Positions 1 through 6,485 are shown, counted from the stretch's first letter. The stretch: 7,728 nt of DNA from an uncultured Elusimicrobiales bacterium (GCA_944325235.1 CALUZE010000059.1:1-7728); one strand, 5' to 3'. The notes: a model not told the origin generated them from the letters alone. Translations and numbers: made by a program.

Positions 1-23
1 GGGCGCAAGAACCGGGGGATTTT
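1..23 (+). repeat. Direct repeat copy 1 (copy 2 at 104-127)
   Basis: Bases 1-23 match 104-127 apart from one extra C in copy 2 (CC against CCC); the following T run is also one base longer there. The shared core is GGGCGCAAGAACC followed by GGGGGATTTT. Copy 2 is the loop, right arm and U-tract of a terminator hairpin. Copy 1 may be the right half of a similar hairpin whose left arm lies outside the window, or part of the coding tail in which it sits. Confidence 0.75.
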
Positions 24-74
24 AATGCCATTTTTAAAAAAGCTTTGGAAGCCGGTTATAACGCCGTGAAGTAA
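3..74 (+). CDS. C-terminal tail of an upstream gene (partial, 5' end outside window)
   Basis: An open frame enters from the left edge and gives 23 residues ending in a TAA at 72-74. The residues from about the sixth on (DFNAIFKKALEAGYNAVK) look protein-like: an amphipathic helix with codon use similar to the neighbouring genes. The stop is followed 21 bases later by a strong rho-independent terminator on the same strand, as expected for the end of a gene. The family cannot be recognised from so short a tail. One complication is that bases 1-23 nearly repeat the terminator loop and right arm found at 104-127, so the first residues may instead be a repeat copy, or the frame may be open by chance. 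Confidence 0.5.
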   Translation, partial: AQEPGDFNAIFKKALEAGYNAVK

Positions 75-95
75 CAGAGCTGGAAGCGTGAATTT

Positions 96-128
96 ATCCC
101 CCGGGGCGCAAGAACCCGGGGGATTTTT
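96..128 (+). terminator. Rho-independent terminator of the upstream gene
   Basis: A perfect 10-bp stem, ATCCCCCGGG (96-105) against CCCGGGGGAT (115-124), closes a 9-base loop GCGCAAGAA. It runs directly into TTTTT (124-128). It lies 21 bases after the stop at 74, so it most likely ends the upstream transcript. It also insulates the next gene, whose start is 100 bases further on. The loop and right arm repeat the sequence at 1-23. Confidence 0.88.
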
Positions 129-192
129 ATACACACCAAAAGGCCCATAGCCAACCTGGGACTTTTTACCCTTGTTATTAGCCCCCCAAAGA

Positions 193-209
193 GTTACTTT
201 ATAAGTAAC
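193..209 (+). promoter_or_regulatory. Perfect inverted repeat over a putative -10 box; possible operator
   Basis: GTTACTT (193-199) and AAGTAAC (203-209) are exact reverse complements around a 3-base centre. TATAAG (200-205) lies inside the repeat and is the best -10 candidate for the gene starting at 229, with a start point near 212. No good -35 is seen: the 17-base-spaced hexamer at 177-182 is ATTAGC. A regulator-binding site covering the -10 would suit repression. The role is inferred from position and symmetry only. Confidence 0.4.
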
Positions 210-228
210 ACCACTTTAGGAGAACAAA

Positions 229-1347
229 ATGCGAAAACTGTCTGTTTGGTTTCTTTTGTTTTGTCTTATTTATCCGGTAAGCAACGCAGCCGCACAAGGG
301 CGCGGCTCCTCTGCGCTCAAGGCGCTTCGCGCGGGGCTTACGTCTAATGCCGGCAAAGTTTCCCGCGTGGCCGCACGGGACTTTTTTGCACACCGTGTTC
401 CGCTTTCGGAAACGCAGTTTAAAACGGCCGAAGTCATCCGCAAAAATTTGCAGGCTCACGGGGCCATGGAAAGCTTGCGTACGGCGGAACAATATCGTGC
501 GAGCTTAAATAAATTTTTAGCTATTAAAAAGAACCTGGATACTTTTATGCTCTACCAAAAGTTGGAGCCGCAGCTGCTCAGCCAGGCCGAAATTAACACC
601 CGCTTGGCCGATGCCAATCAGGCGTTGGAAGCCTTGGGCGAAATGGAACGCATTGTGGGCGCACGGGACCCGGGCGTTCATTCGGGCAAACTGTATATGG
701 AACAAGTCATGGTGGCGTTAAAACCCACGTATGCAGGCTATTTTGCCAAGAAAAAGAAGAAAGAGGAAGCCCTGCCTGAAAAATTCCGGGAATCGGATTC
801 CTTTAATCTGGACCATTTTTTATTAAAGGACCCGAACGGCCGCTCGTTGACGATGAAAAACACGATGCCCGGTTCGGAAGGGTATGCCAACGCGCAAAAA
901 ATGGCCGCCGAATTACCTTCCATGACAATTGCCGTTTTGAACGATGACCCGGAAATTTTGGAATGGGCCCGCCGCTGGGGCGCGCAAGGGTTCTTCGGGC
1001 GCGGCAGCCGCGTGGCGGTGTTTAAATCGCTGACCGATTTGATGGAAAAGGTAAAAGACGTCAAGTACGATGTAATTTTGATGGATTACGTGTTGGAAGA
1101 CGGCATCAGCATCTTTATGATTGACCACATCCGTATGGCGGGGGACAAAGCTACCGTAATTATGGTAAACAGCGCGCTGATGGATGACGAAGTACCGGCG
1201 AAAGAGTTGTTTGAACACGGCGCCGACGGGTTCGTGTCTTCGGTGGGGTTCCGCGCGGATAACGGCGGCGCCCGCATCGCTAATGCGTTGTATAACTATA
1301 TGCAGCAGCACGGCCGCGACGCGCTTACGCCGCATGCCAAAAAATAA
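229..1347 (+). CDS. Exported protein with C-terminal receiver-like (CheY-fold) domain
   Basis: 372 residues. The ATG is preceded by AGGAG six bases upstream, so the start is secure. Residues 1-23 form a typical signal peptide: basic MRK, hydrophobic core 5-17, then SNAAAQ with a likely cleavage near 22-23. Residues 24-225 are mostly helical and charged, with a lysine run at 174-178, and I do not recognise them. Residues 232-358 read as a response-regulator receiver: beta-1 ending in the acidic pair D239-D240, beta-3 YDVILMD with D286 at the phospho-acceptor position, beta-4 ATVIMVNSA with S315 at the Thr/Ser switch, and beta-5 ADGFVSS. The usual Lys after beta-5 is replaced by Ser (337/338), so phosphotransfer chemistry may be impaired. 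No output domain follows. A receiver fold outside the cytoplasm would be unusual, since ATP-driven histidine kinases act inside; a structural or binding role is possible. The alternative is that the N-terminus stays as a membrane anchor with the rest exported. It is a single-gene unit bounded by terminators. Confidence 0.75.
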   Translation: MRKLSVWFLLFCLIYPVSNAAAQGRGSSALKALRAGLTSNAGKVSRVAARDFFAHRVPLSETQFKTAEVIRKNLQAHGAMESLRTAEQYRASLNKFLAIKKNLDTFMLYQKLEPQLLSQAEINTRLADANQALEALGEMERIVGARDPGVHSGKLYMEQVMVALKPTYAGYFAKKKKKEEALPEKFRESDSFNLDHFLLKDPNGRSLTMKNTMPGSEGYANAQKMAAELPSMTIAVLNDDPEILEWARRWGAQGFFGRGSRVAVFKSLTDLMEKVKDVKYDVILMDYVLEDGISIFMIDHIRMAGDKATVIMVNSALMDDEVPAKELFEHGADGFVSSVGFRADNGGARIANALYNYMQQHGRDALTPHAKK

Positions 1348-1368
1348 GCGGACGCTCCCAATCATTTG

Positions 1369-1400
1369 AAAAGGGAAGGCTTTTAAGCCTTCCCTTTTTT
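1369..1400. terminator. Bidirectional terminator between convergent genes
   Basis: AAAAGGGAAGGC (1369-1380) pairs with GCCTTCCCTTTT (1387-1398) around a TTTTAA loop, and T's continue to 1400. It lies 21 bases after the receiver-like gene's stop and 15 bases beyond the MFS gene's stop at 1416. The A run on the left arm becomes a short U-tract on the other strand. It can therefore serve both genes, with the stronger U-tract on the + strand. Confidence 0.9.
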
Positions 1401-1415
1401 AATGACCAGCAAACG

Positions 1416-2624
1416 TTATTTTTCATTTGGTTGCGGGGCGCGGCGTTCCAGCTGGGCGGCCAGCCAGATAAACACCAGCCCCGGCACCGCTGCGGCCGTG
1501 CACAATAATACGGCCGCTTTCAGCCCCCACAGGTCCGACGCGTGCCCCACTAGCATCGGGGAAATCGCGTCCCCCAAGGCGTGGATGAGAAAAATGTTTA
1601 CGGCAAAGGCCATCGTGTGTACGTTGGCACGGGTGGAAGAAACCAAAGCCGCCGCAATGGGCCCGGTGGGCAAAAACAAACAGACAATCGCCACACCAAA
1701 GCACGCCAGCACCAGCGGCACACTGGCCGCCTGCACGCCCCAAAACGCCGGGAGCAACACCCCCGCCAGCCCCAAGCCAATCACCCAAAAATAGGCCTTT
1801 TGCGAATAGTTCAGTAGTTTGTCGGCCCCCTTTCCGCCCAAATACGTGCCCGCCGCCCCGCAGACCACCACCAACACCCCAAACAAGGTGCCCGCTTGCG
1901 CCACGTCTAACCCCAAATAGCGGTGCAGATAGGTGGGCATCCAGGCCGACAGACCGCCGGTGATAAACGTCAGCATGGCGTGGGCCAGACAGATAAATAA
2001 AAACGGTTTGTTTTTCAGTAACGCGGCGTAATCGGCCCAGCCGGGTTTTTCGGCCGGCCGTTGCTGCATGTGGCGTGCGTCCTGCAGCTGTGTAAAGGCC
2101 AACGCGCCCAACACCAGCCCCGGCACGCCCGCCAGCAAAAAGGCCGCCCGCCAACCCCAATGCAGGCCGATGAGCCCGCCCCACAAATAGCCCAGGGCGC
2201 TCCCGGCCGGAAGTGCCAGGCCGAAAATGGCCAAAATGGTGGCGCGTTTTTCTTTGGGGTAGTGTTCGGCCAGGAAAGGCTGTGCAATGGTGGTAAACCC
2301 GGCCTCGCCCACGCCGATAAAGCCGCGGGTGGTAAGCAGGGAAACATAGTTTTTGGCGGCCGCGCAGGCCAGGGTGGCCACACTCCAAATAAGCGCACTG
2401 GCGCCAATCCATTTGTGGCGGGGGGTGCGGTCGGCAAAGTAGCCCACCAGCGGAGCGTAGCACATATAGACCAGCATAAAGACCGAGGCCAACGCTCCCA
2501 GCTGCAAATCGGAAATCTGCAAGTCGGTTTTTAAAAGCGGGAAAACGGAATAGAGCACCTGCCTGTCTATGTAGTTAAACAGGTTGAGCAGAAAAAGAAT
2601 CCAAAATAAATGTTTCGTTTTCAT
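1416..2624 (-). CDS. MFS transporter, Spinster (Spns)-like
   Basis: 402 residues from the ATG at 2624. The frame is open upstream to 2816, but the family's N-terminus begins at MKTKHLF, and the extension would cross the divergent promoter region and the pilin start. The Shine-Dalgarno is weak: GAGG lies about 18 bases upstream and nothing better is closer. About 12 hydrophobic spans are visible. TM1 carries NYIDR (17-21), typical of Spinster-like carriers. The TM2-TM3 loop has MFS motif A, GYFADRTPRHKW (61-72). RGFIGVGEAGF (100-110) supplies R100 and E107 in TM4. A second-half GDAISPMLVG (351-360) also fits that group. It is an inner-membrane secondary transporter. Eukaryotic and some bacterial relatives move lipids or lysophospholipids, but the substrate here cannot be told. 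The gene is divergent from the pilin gene and converges on the receiver-like gene. Confidence 0.85.
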   Translation of the reverse strand: MKTKHLFWILFLLNLFNYIDRQVLYSVFPLLKTDLQISDLQLGALASVFMLVYMCYAPLVGYFADRTPRHKWIGASALIWSVATLACAAAKNYVSLLTTRGFIGVGEAGFTTIAQPFLAEHYPKEKRATILAIFGLALPAGSALGYLWGGLIGLHWGWRAAFLLAGVPGLVLGALAFTQLQDARHMQQRPAEKPGWADYAALLKNKPFLFICLAHAMLTFITGGLSAWMPTYLHRYLGLDVAQAGTLFGVLVVVCGAAGTYLGGKGADKLLNYSQKAYFWVIGLGLAGVLLPAFWGVQAASVPLVLACFGVAIVCLFLPTGPIAAALVSSTRANVHTMAFAVNIFLIHALGDAISPMLVGHASDLWGLKAAVLLCTAAAVPGLVFIWLAAQLERRAPQPNEK

Positions 2625-2685
2625 ACCGGTTTGACCCGAGGCCTCTTTTATTTTAAAATAAAAACTGGCAGGCCCGCAAAAAAGA

Positions 2686-2691
2686 ATTATA
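2686..2691 (-). promoter_or_regulatory. -10 box for the MFS gene
   Basis: The minus strand reads a perfect TATAAT at 2691-2686, giving a start point near 2679 and a leader of about 55 bases. No convincing -35 is present at the expected spacing; the hexamer about 17 bases away is ATAACT. It overlaps the presumed -35 region of the pilin promoter on the other strand. Confidence 0.5.
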
Positions 2692-2713
2692 CTGTTAAAA
2701 AAGGGCAAAGTTA

Positions 2714-2719
2714 TATAAT
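2714..2719 (+). promoter_or_regulatory. -10 box for the pilin gene
   Basis: A perfect TATAAT lies 17 bases before the pilin ATG. Transcription would start near 2726, almost directly at the ribosome-binding site GGAGG (2728-2732), so the leader would be very short. The -35 region (about 2691-2697) is poor. If the start point is this close, the true promoter may be further upstream, possibly with the AT-rich stretch at 2680-2700. Confidence 0.4.
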
Positions 2720-2736
2720 ATATTCCCGGAGGAAAT

Positions 2737-3180
2737 ATGAAAAAGGGTTTTACATTAATTGAACTGTTGATTGTAATGGTGGTGGTGGCGGTGTTGGTAA
2801 GCGTGGCTTTGCCCAAGTATTATGCTTCTATGGAGCGCGGCCGCGCGGTGGAAGGCATTAACAACTTGCGCGCCATCAGCGATGCGGCCAACGCACAGTA
2901 TATTTTAAACGGGAACAGCTATCCGAGCTTTTTATTTTCCGGCAACGCGCAAAATGTGGCCGATATCACCAAAAGCCAATATTTTGGGGCTCCGCAAATT
3001 ACGGGTTCCGGCACTACCCTGCGGGTGACTTCCATCCGATTAGATGGAACCTATCACTTGCTGGCGTACAATGACGGGGGGGAACTCAAATATATCCAAT
3101 GCGTCGGTGCGGCGGATACGTGCTTGAATATCGGGATGGAACTTTCCGGCGGAAAGTATGTGATGGATTTTACTAAATAA
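2737..3180 (+). CDS. Type IV pilin-like prepilin (major or minor pilin/pseudopilin)
   Basis: 147 residues, with a strong GGAGG four bases before the ATG. The N-terminus MKKG followed by FTLIELL is a class III prepilin signal: cleavage by prepilin peptidase after G4, F5 as the mature N-terminal residue to be methylated, and E9 as the conserved Glu+5. Residues 5-26 form the hydrophobic alpha-1 spine that is held in the inner membrane before assembly. The globular part (about 45-147) is short, with Tyr- and Gly-rich beta segments and two cysteines, C122 and C129, that could form a small disulfide loop near the C-terminus. No assembly ATPase, PilC-like platform protein or prepilin peptidase gene is nearby, so it must rely on machinery encoded elsewhere. 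Whether it is a structural pilin, a minor pilin or a type II secretion pseudopilin cannot be decided. It ends at its own terminator. Confidence 0.9.
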   Translation: MKKGFTLIELLIVMVVVAVLVSVALPKYYASMERGRAVEGINNLRAISDAANAQYILNGNSYPSFLFSGNAQNVADITKSQYFGAPQITGSGTTLRVTSIRLDGTYHLLAYNDGGELKYIQCVGAADTCLNIGMELSGGKYVMDFTK

Positions 3181-3203
3181 TCCGTATCACCCGTTTGATT
3201 TAT

Positions 3204-3234
3204 AAAAACCCGCTCTTTTAAAAGCGGGTTTTTT
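3204..3234. terminator. Bidirectional terminator between pilin and trmL
   Basis: AAAACCCGCT (3205-3214) pairs with AGCGGGTTTT (3223-3232), followed by more T's to 3234. On the minus strand the matching A's give TTTTTAT, so the hairpin can also end the trmL transcript, whose stop lies at 3245, about 10 bases away. Confidence 0.9.
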
Positions 3235-3244
3235 GTTGCTTAAA

Positions 3245-3706
3245 TTATTTGCGGGTGCGGTTTTGGCGCAGGGCTTCAAACAACACAATGGCCGCCGAGG
3301 AAGATAAATTAAGCGAGCGTACCGGCCCGGGCATGGGAATCGTGAACAGGCGGTGTTTGTAACGTTCGTAAAAGTCCTTGGGCAGGCCGCACGATTCGGC
3401 GCCGAAAATCAGGTAAGCGTCTGGCGGGTAGGCGGCGTCCCAATACAGCGTTTTTCCTTTGGTGGACAAAAAGAACATATGGTCTTCGGCGGGGTGTTCG
3501 GCCTCCAGGAAGGCTTCCCACGTGTCGTAGCGGCGGTAATCCAGGTTGGGCCAATAATCCAGGCCGGAGCGGCGGATTTCTTTGGACGCGATTTTGAACC
3601 CCAGCTTGCCCACCAGGTGCAGCCGGGTGCCGGTGGCCACGCAGGAGCGGCCGATGTTGCCGGTGTTAAACGGAATTTCAGGGTTTACCAGTACAATATT
3701 TAGCAT
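3245..3706 (-). CDS. trmL: tRNA (cytidine/uridine-34-2'-O)-methyltransferase
   Basis: 153 residues, close to the usual 150-160 for TrmL. SPOUT-class enzyme that methylates the 2'-OH of the wobble base of tRNA-Leu isoacceptors, using S-adenosylmethionine in the cytoplasm as a dimer. The N-terminus MLNIVLVNPEIPFNTGNIGR carries the conserved Asn-Thr-Gly-Asn and Arg20 of motif 1. FGAESCGLP (101-109) is motif 2. IPMPGPVRSLNLSSSAAI (123-140) is motif 3, which helps form the deep trefoil knot that binds the cofactor. The ATG at 3706 matches the family N-terminus. A TTG in frame at 3754 would add 16 residues but would run through an inverted repeat. The Shine-Dalgarno is poor (AAGTGGT). It lies 102 bases downstream of glgP on the same strand with no U-tract terminator between, so co-transcription is plausible. 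It ends at the shared hairpin at 3204-3234. Confidence 0.93.
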   Translation of the reverse strand: MLNIVLVNPEIPFNTGNIGRSCVATGTRLHLVGKLGFKIASKEIRRSGLDYWPNLDYRRYDTWEAFLEAEHPAEDHMFFLSTKGKTLYWDAAYPPDAYLIFGAESCGLPKDFYERYKHRLFTIPMPGPVRSLNLSSSAAIVLFEALRQNRTRK

Positions 3707-3727
3707 ACCACTTGTTTCATACGGAAA

Positions 3728-3772
3728 CCGGCCGGAAAATGGCTTGTCGGACAAGCTGCACTTTCCGGCCGG
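3728..3772. repeat. Interrupted inverted repeat between glgP and trmL
   Basis: CCGGCCGGAAA (3728-3738) and TTTCCGGCCGG (3762-3772) are exact 11-base reverse complements. Between them sits a second small stem, CTTGT (3743-3747) with ACAAG (3751-3755) around CGG. The transcript from glgP could fold into a nested hairpin just before the trmL start. No U-tract follows on the minus strand, so it is not a standard terminator. It could be an RNA-processing or stabilising hairpin, a translational control element for trmL, or a protein-binding palindrome. Confidence 0.75.
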
Positions 3773-3808
3773 CTGTAAGCAAATAGGCGTTTTGAGTAAC
3801 GCGGACCG

Positions 3809-6364
3809 TTATTCTTCCCAGCGGATGAACAACGGCGTAAGTACGTGCGGAATGTTGGTGTTGAACGGCAGAATGCGCAGGGCGTAGTCCTGGCGGCCGC
3901 TGTTCAGCGGCGACATGGACACTTCGTACAAATACGCATCCCCGTCTTTGCCGGTGCAGGTCATGTCAATGGCGTCTTCTTTCACGATGTCGCCCAGCGT
4001 ACCGCGCTGGCCCAGGTAGAGCTCTACCTGGATGTCTTCCGGCGCCAGGTTGCCCAGCACCACACGGGCTTTAAATTGCACTTTGTCGCCCATCAAAATG
4101 GCCGTTGCGGGCTGCGGCGTGATGTCCGTCACGTTGACGCGGTACCAGTTTTCGGCAATTTTGCGCCGCCACGCGGCCACGGCTTCGGCCTTGTCGGGTT
4201 CGTTTAAGATAATCCCGTAGTTGTTGGCCGGCACGTAGAATCTTTCGTAATATTCTTTGACCATGCGGTTCGTGTTAAAGAACGGCGCAATGTGCTTGAT
4301 GGATTCCTTCATCAAAGACACCCACGGCATAGAATAGTCCGCCCCGTTTTCTTTGGCGTAATAGGTGGGGGCGATGTCTTGTTCAATCAGGTTGTACAAG
4401 GCTTCGGATTCCACCGCGTCGCGTTCGGCGTCGGATTTGTAGTTTTCCGCCCCGCCGATGGACCAGCCGAAATCGCACGGGCCGACTTCATCCCACCAGC
4501 CGTCCAAAATAGACAGCGCCAACGCGCCGTTTAACGCGGCTTTCATCCCGCTGGTGCCGCTGGCTTCCATCGGGCGGATGGGGTTGTTGAGCCACACGTC
4601 CACCCCCTGCACCATATAGCGGGCGGTGTTCATATTGTAGTCTTCCACAAATACGATTTTGCCTTTAAAGCGCGGGTCGTTCTGCGTCAGGGTGACAATC
4701 ATTTTGATAAATTCTTTCCCTGCCGTATCCGCCGGGTGCGCTTTACCGGCAAACACAAATTGCACCGGGCGCTGCGGGTTGTTGACGATTTTGTCCAAGC
4801 GGTTTAAATCTTTAAACAACAGCGTGGCGCGTTTGTACGTGGCAAAGCGGCGTGCAAAACCGATGGTCAATAAATCGGGGCGCAGCACTTTGCTGGCTTT
4901 TTTCACGCTCATCACGTCCAAGCCTTGGCGGGTCAGCTGGCGTTTCATGCGGTTGCGCACCAAGTCAATCAGTTTGTTTTTGCGGATGGTGTGCACGTTC
5001 CAAAGTTCGGCGTCCGGAATGTCCGGGATTTTCTCCCAGATTTTGGTGTCGGACGGGTCCACTTCGCCGCTTTGGTTGTTGTCAAACAGGTATTTGCGGT
5101 ACAGTTCGTTGAGTTCGTGCGAAATCCACGACGCACTGTGAATGCCGTTGGTAATGCTGGTGATCGGCACTTCGCTCACCGGCAGGCCGGGCCAGAGGTT
5201 GTGCCACATTTCGCGGCTGACTTGCCCGTGCAGCTTGGCCACCCCGTTGCAGAAGGCCGCCAGGCGCAGCGCCACCACCGTCATGCAGTAGGTGGTGGAT
5301 TCGGGCTTTTCTTTGCCCAAGGCCAAAAATTCATCCCAGGAAATACCCATTTCCCGCGCGTAAAAATCCATATATTTGCGCACGAGGGCGGGGTCAAAAT
5401 GTTCGTTGCCGGCGATGACGGGCGTATGCGTGGTGAAAACGGACGTCGCCCATACGATTTCGCGCGCTTGGGCGAAGGAAAGGTTCTTTTCCTTCATAAT
5501 GTCAATGATGCGCTGGAACAGCAGGAACGCGCTGTGCCCTTCGTTGATGTGGTACACCGTGGGGTGGATGCCCATCGCGTTTAAGGCTTTCACGCCGCCG
5601 ATGCCCAATACCACTTCCTGGCGGATGCGGTTTTCGCGGTCGCCGCCGTAGAGCTTTTCGGTAATGGCGCGCTGGGCGGGGGTGTTTTCCTGCAGGTTGG
5701 TATCCAGCAAATAAAGCGAGGTGCGGCCCACCGGCACGCGCCAGATGCAGGCTTTTACGGTTTCGTTGCCCAGCGGAATGTCCACGGTGATTTCTTTGCC
5801 GTCTTTCATCACGCGTTCCACGGGCATATGGGCCCAGTCGTTATCGGGGTATTCTTCGTTCTGCCAGCCTTCGCGGTTGAGCACCTGCTGTACGTAGCCT
5901 TGCTTGTAGAACAGCCCCACACCGATAATCGGCATACCCAAGTCGCTGGCGGATTTCATATGGTCGCCCGCCAACATGCCCAAACCGCCGGAGTAAATGG
6001 GCAGCCCTTCGCCAATGCCGTATTCCATAGAGAAATACGCCGTCAGCAGGTTGCCGTTTTCGTGGCGGTGTTCGTGGTACCAGGTGTGCTGGTTGTTTTT
6101 GTAGTTGTAATAGGCTTCTTTAACTTTGTTTAAATTGTTGACGAAGTTTTCGTCCTTGCTCAGTTCTTCCAGCCGTTTTTGCGGCACGCAGCCTAAAAAC
6201 CATTTCGGGTTGCGTTTGGCGGCCGTCCAGAGCTTGGCGTCCACTTGCACGAAAAGCAAAATGGCCTGCCAGTTCCACGTGAACCACATATCATTGGCCA
6301 ACTCTTCCAAAAATTTGATGTTTTCGGGCAGGTTGGGCTGTACGTTAAACGAATGGATTTTCAT
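3809..6364 (-). CDS. glgP: Alpha-glucan (glycogen/maltodextrin) phosphorylase
   Basis: 851 residues from the ATG at 6364, which has AGGGGAG just upstream; the 37-residue upstream extension of the frame lacks family similarity and crosses the promoter. The enzyme releases glucose-1-phosphate from alpha-1,4-glucans using phosphate and pyridoxal phosphate in the cytoplasm, and belongs to GT35. Residues 1-90 are the DUF3417 N-terminal domain of the bacterial/archaeal type. SMEYGIGEGLPIYSGGLG (112-129) is the conserved glycine-rich segment. HINEGHSAF (272-280), THTPVIAGNEHF (312-323) and GFARRFATYKR (502-512) line the active site. EASGTSGMK (600-608) holds the cofactor-binding Lys608. Residues about 740-851 form the C-terminal beta-rich domain usual in this roughly 850-residue subtype. 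All key residues are present. No other glycogen genes are adjacent. It has its own promoter just after the neighbouring terminator and may be co-transcribed with trmL. Storage glycogen and scavenged maltodextrin are equally likely substrates. Confidence 0.96.
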   Translation of the reverse strand: MKIHSFNVQPNLPENIKFLEELANDMWFTWNWQAILLFVQVDAKLWTAAKRNPKWFLGCVPQKRLEELSKDENFVNNLNKVKEAYYNYKNNQHTWYHEHRHENGNLLTAYFSMEYGIGEGLPIYSGGLGMLAGDHMKSASDLGMPIIGVGLFYKQGYVQQVLNREGWQNEEYPDNDWAHMPVERVMKDGKEITVDIPLGNETVKACIWRVPVGRTSLYLLDTNLQENTPAQRAITEKLYGGDRENRIRQEVVLGIGGVKALNAMGIHPTVYHINEGHSAFLLFQRIIDIMKEKNLSFAQAREIVWATSVFTTHTPVIAGNEHFDPALVRKYMDFYAREMGISWDEFLALGKEKPESTTYCMTVVALRLAAFCNGVAKLHGQVSREMWHNLWPGLPVSEVPITSITNGIHSASWISHELNELYRKYLFDNNQSGEVDPSDTKIWEKIPDIPDAELWNVHTIRKNKLIDLVRNRMKRQLTRQGLDVMSVKKASKVLRPDLLTIGFARRFATYKRATLLFKDLNRLDKIVNNPQRPVQFVFAGKAHPADTAGKEFIKMIVTLTQNDPRFKGKIVFVEDYNMNTARYMVQGVDVWLNNPIRPMEASGTSGMKAALNGALALSILDGWWDEVGPCDFGWSIGGAENYKSDAERDAVESEALYNLIEQDIAPTYYAKENGADYSMPWVSLMKESIKHIAPFFNTNRMVKEYYERFYVPANNYGIILNEPDKAEAVAAWRRKIAENWYRVNVTDITPQPATAILMGDKVQFKARVVLGNLAPEDIQVELYLGQRGTLGDIVKEDAIDMTCTGKDGDAYLYEVSMSPLNSGRQDYALRILPFNTNIPHVLTPLFIRWEE

Positions 6365-6395
6365 AAATTCTCCCCTGTATTTTTTTGTATAAGAA

Positions 6396-6401
6396 ATTAT
6401 A
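6396..6401 (-). promoter_or_regulatory. -10 box for glgP
   Basis: The minus strand reads TATAAT at 6401-6396, giving a start point near 6389 and a leader of about 25 bases before the ATG at 6364. No strong -35 is seen at 17 bases; a TTGGCA occurs at a 23-base spacing, which is too far for a standard promoter. The box lies just downstream of the terminator for the preceding gene, so glgP is probably transcribed independently. Confidence 0.5.
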
Positions 6402-6437
6402 TAAAATTCCCGCTTTTCTTGCCTTGCCAAAAGGCAT

Positions 6438-6470
6438 AAAAAAACCGGCGCTTTTCCGGGCGCCGGTTTT
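6438..6470 (-). terminator. Rho-independent terminator of the DUF1646 gene
   Basis: On the minus strand AAAACCGGCGC pairs with GCGCCGGTTTT (arms 6470-6460 and 6451-6441) around an 8-base loop, then a run of seven T's (6444-6438). It begins 15 bases after the stop codon at 6486. An outer pair of 9-base arms, TTGCCAAAA (6424-6432) and TTTTGGCAA (6467-6475), overlaps it and could form a competing pairing. Confidence 0.92.
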
Positions 6471-6485
6471 GGCAAAACGAGCGGT

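Noticed and set aside
229..1347. Reading the first gene as an ordinary cytoplasmic response regulator
   Set aside because: The signal peptide is clear, the receiver-like part is C-terminal with no output domain, and the conserved Lys is missing.
1423..2463. A 346-codon open frame on the minus strand within the MFS gene
   Set aside because: It is a shifted frame of the MFS gene. Its product is rich in Gly, Arg and His with no hydrophobic spans, while the main frame gives a clean 12-span carrier with family motifs.
2625..2816. 64-residue N-terminal extension of the MFS frame
   Set aside because: It crosses the pilin start and both promoters, has Thr/Asn-rich low-complexity sequence, and the family N-terminus begins at the ATG at 2624.
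4925..5584. 219-codon plus-strand frame opposite glgP
   Set aside because: Antisense shadow of a strongly conserved enzyme; the composition is rich in Val, His and Phe with no recognisable motif and no ribosome-binding site.
6365..6475. 37-residue N-terminal extension of the glgP frame
   Set aside because: It runs through the preceding terminator and the glgP -10 box. The ATG at 6364 has a good ribosome-binding site and starts the DUF3417 domain.
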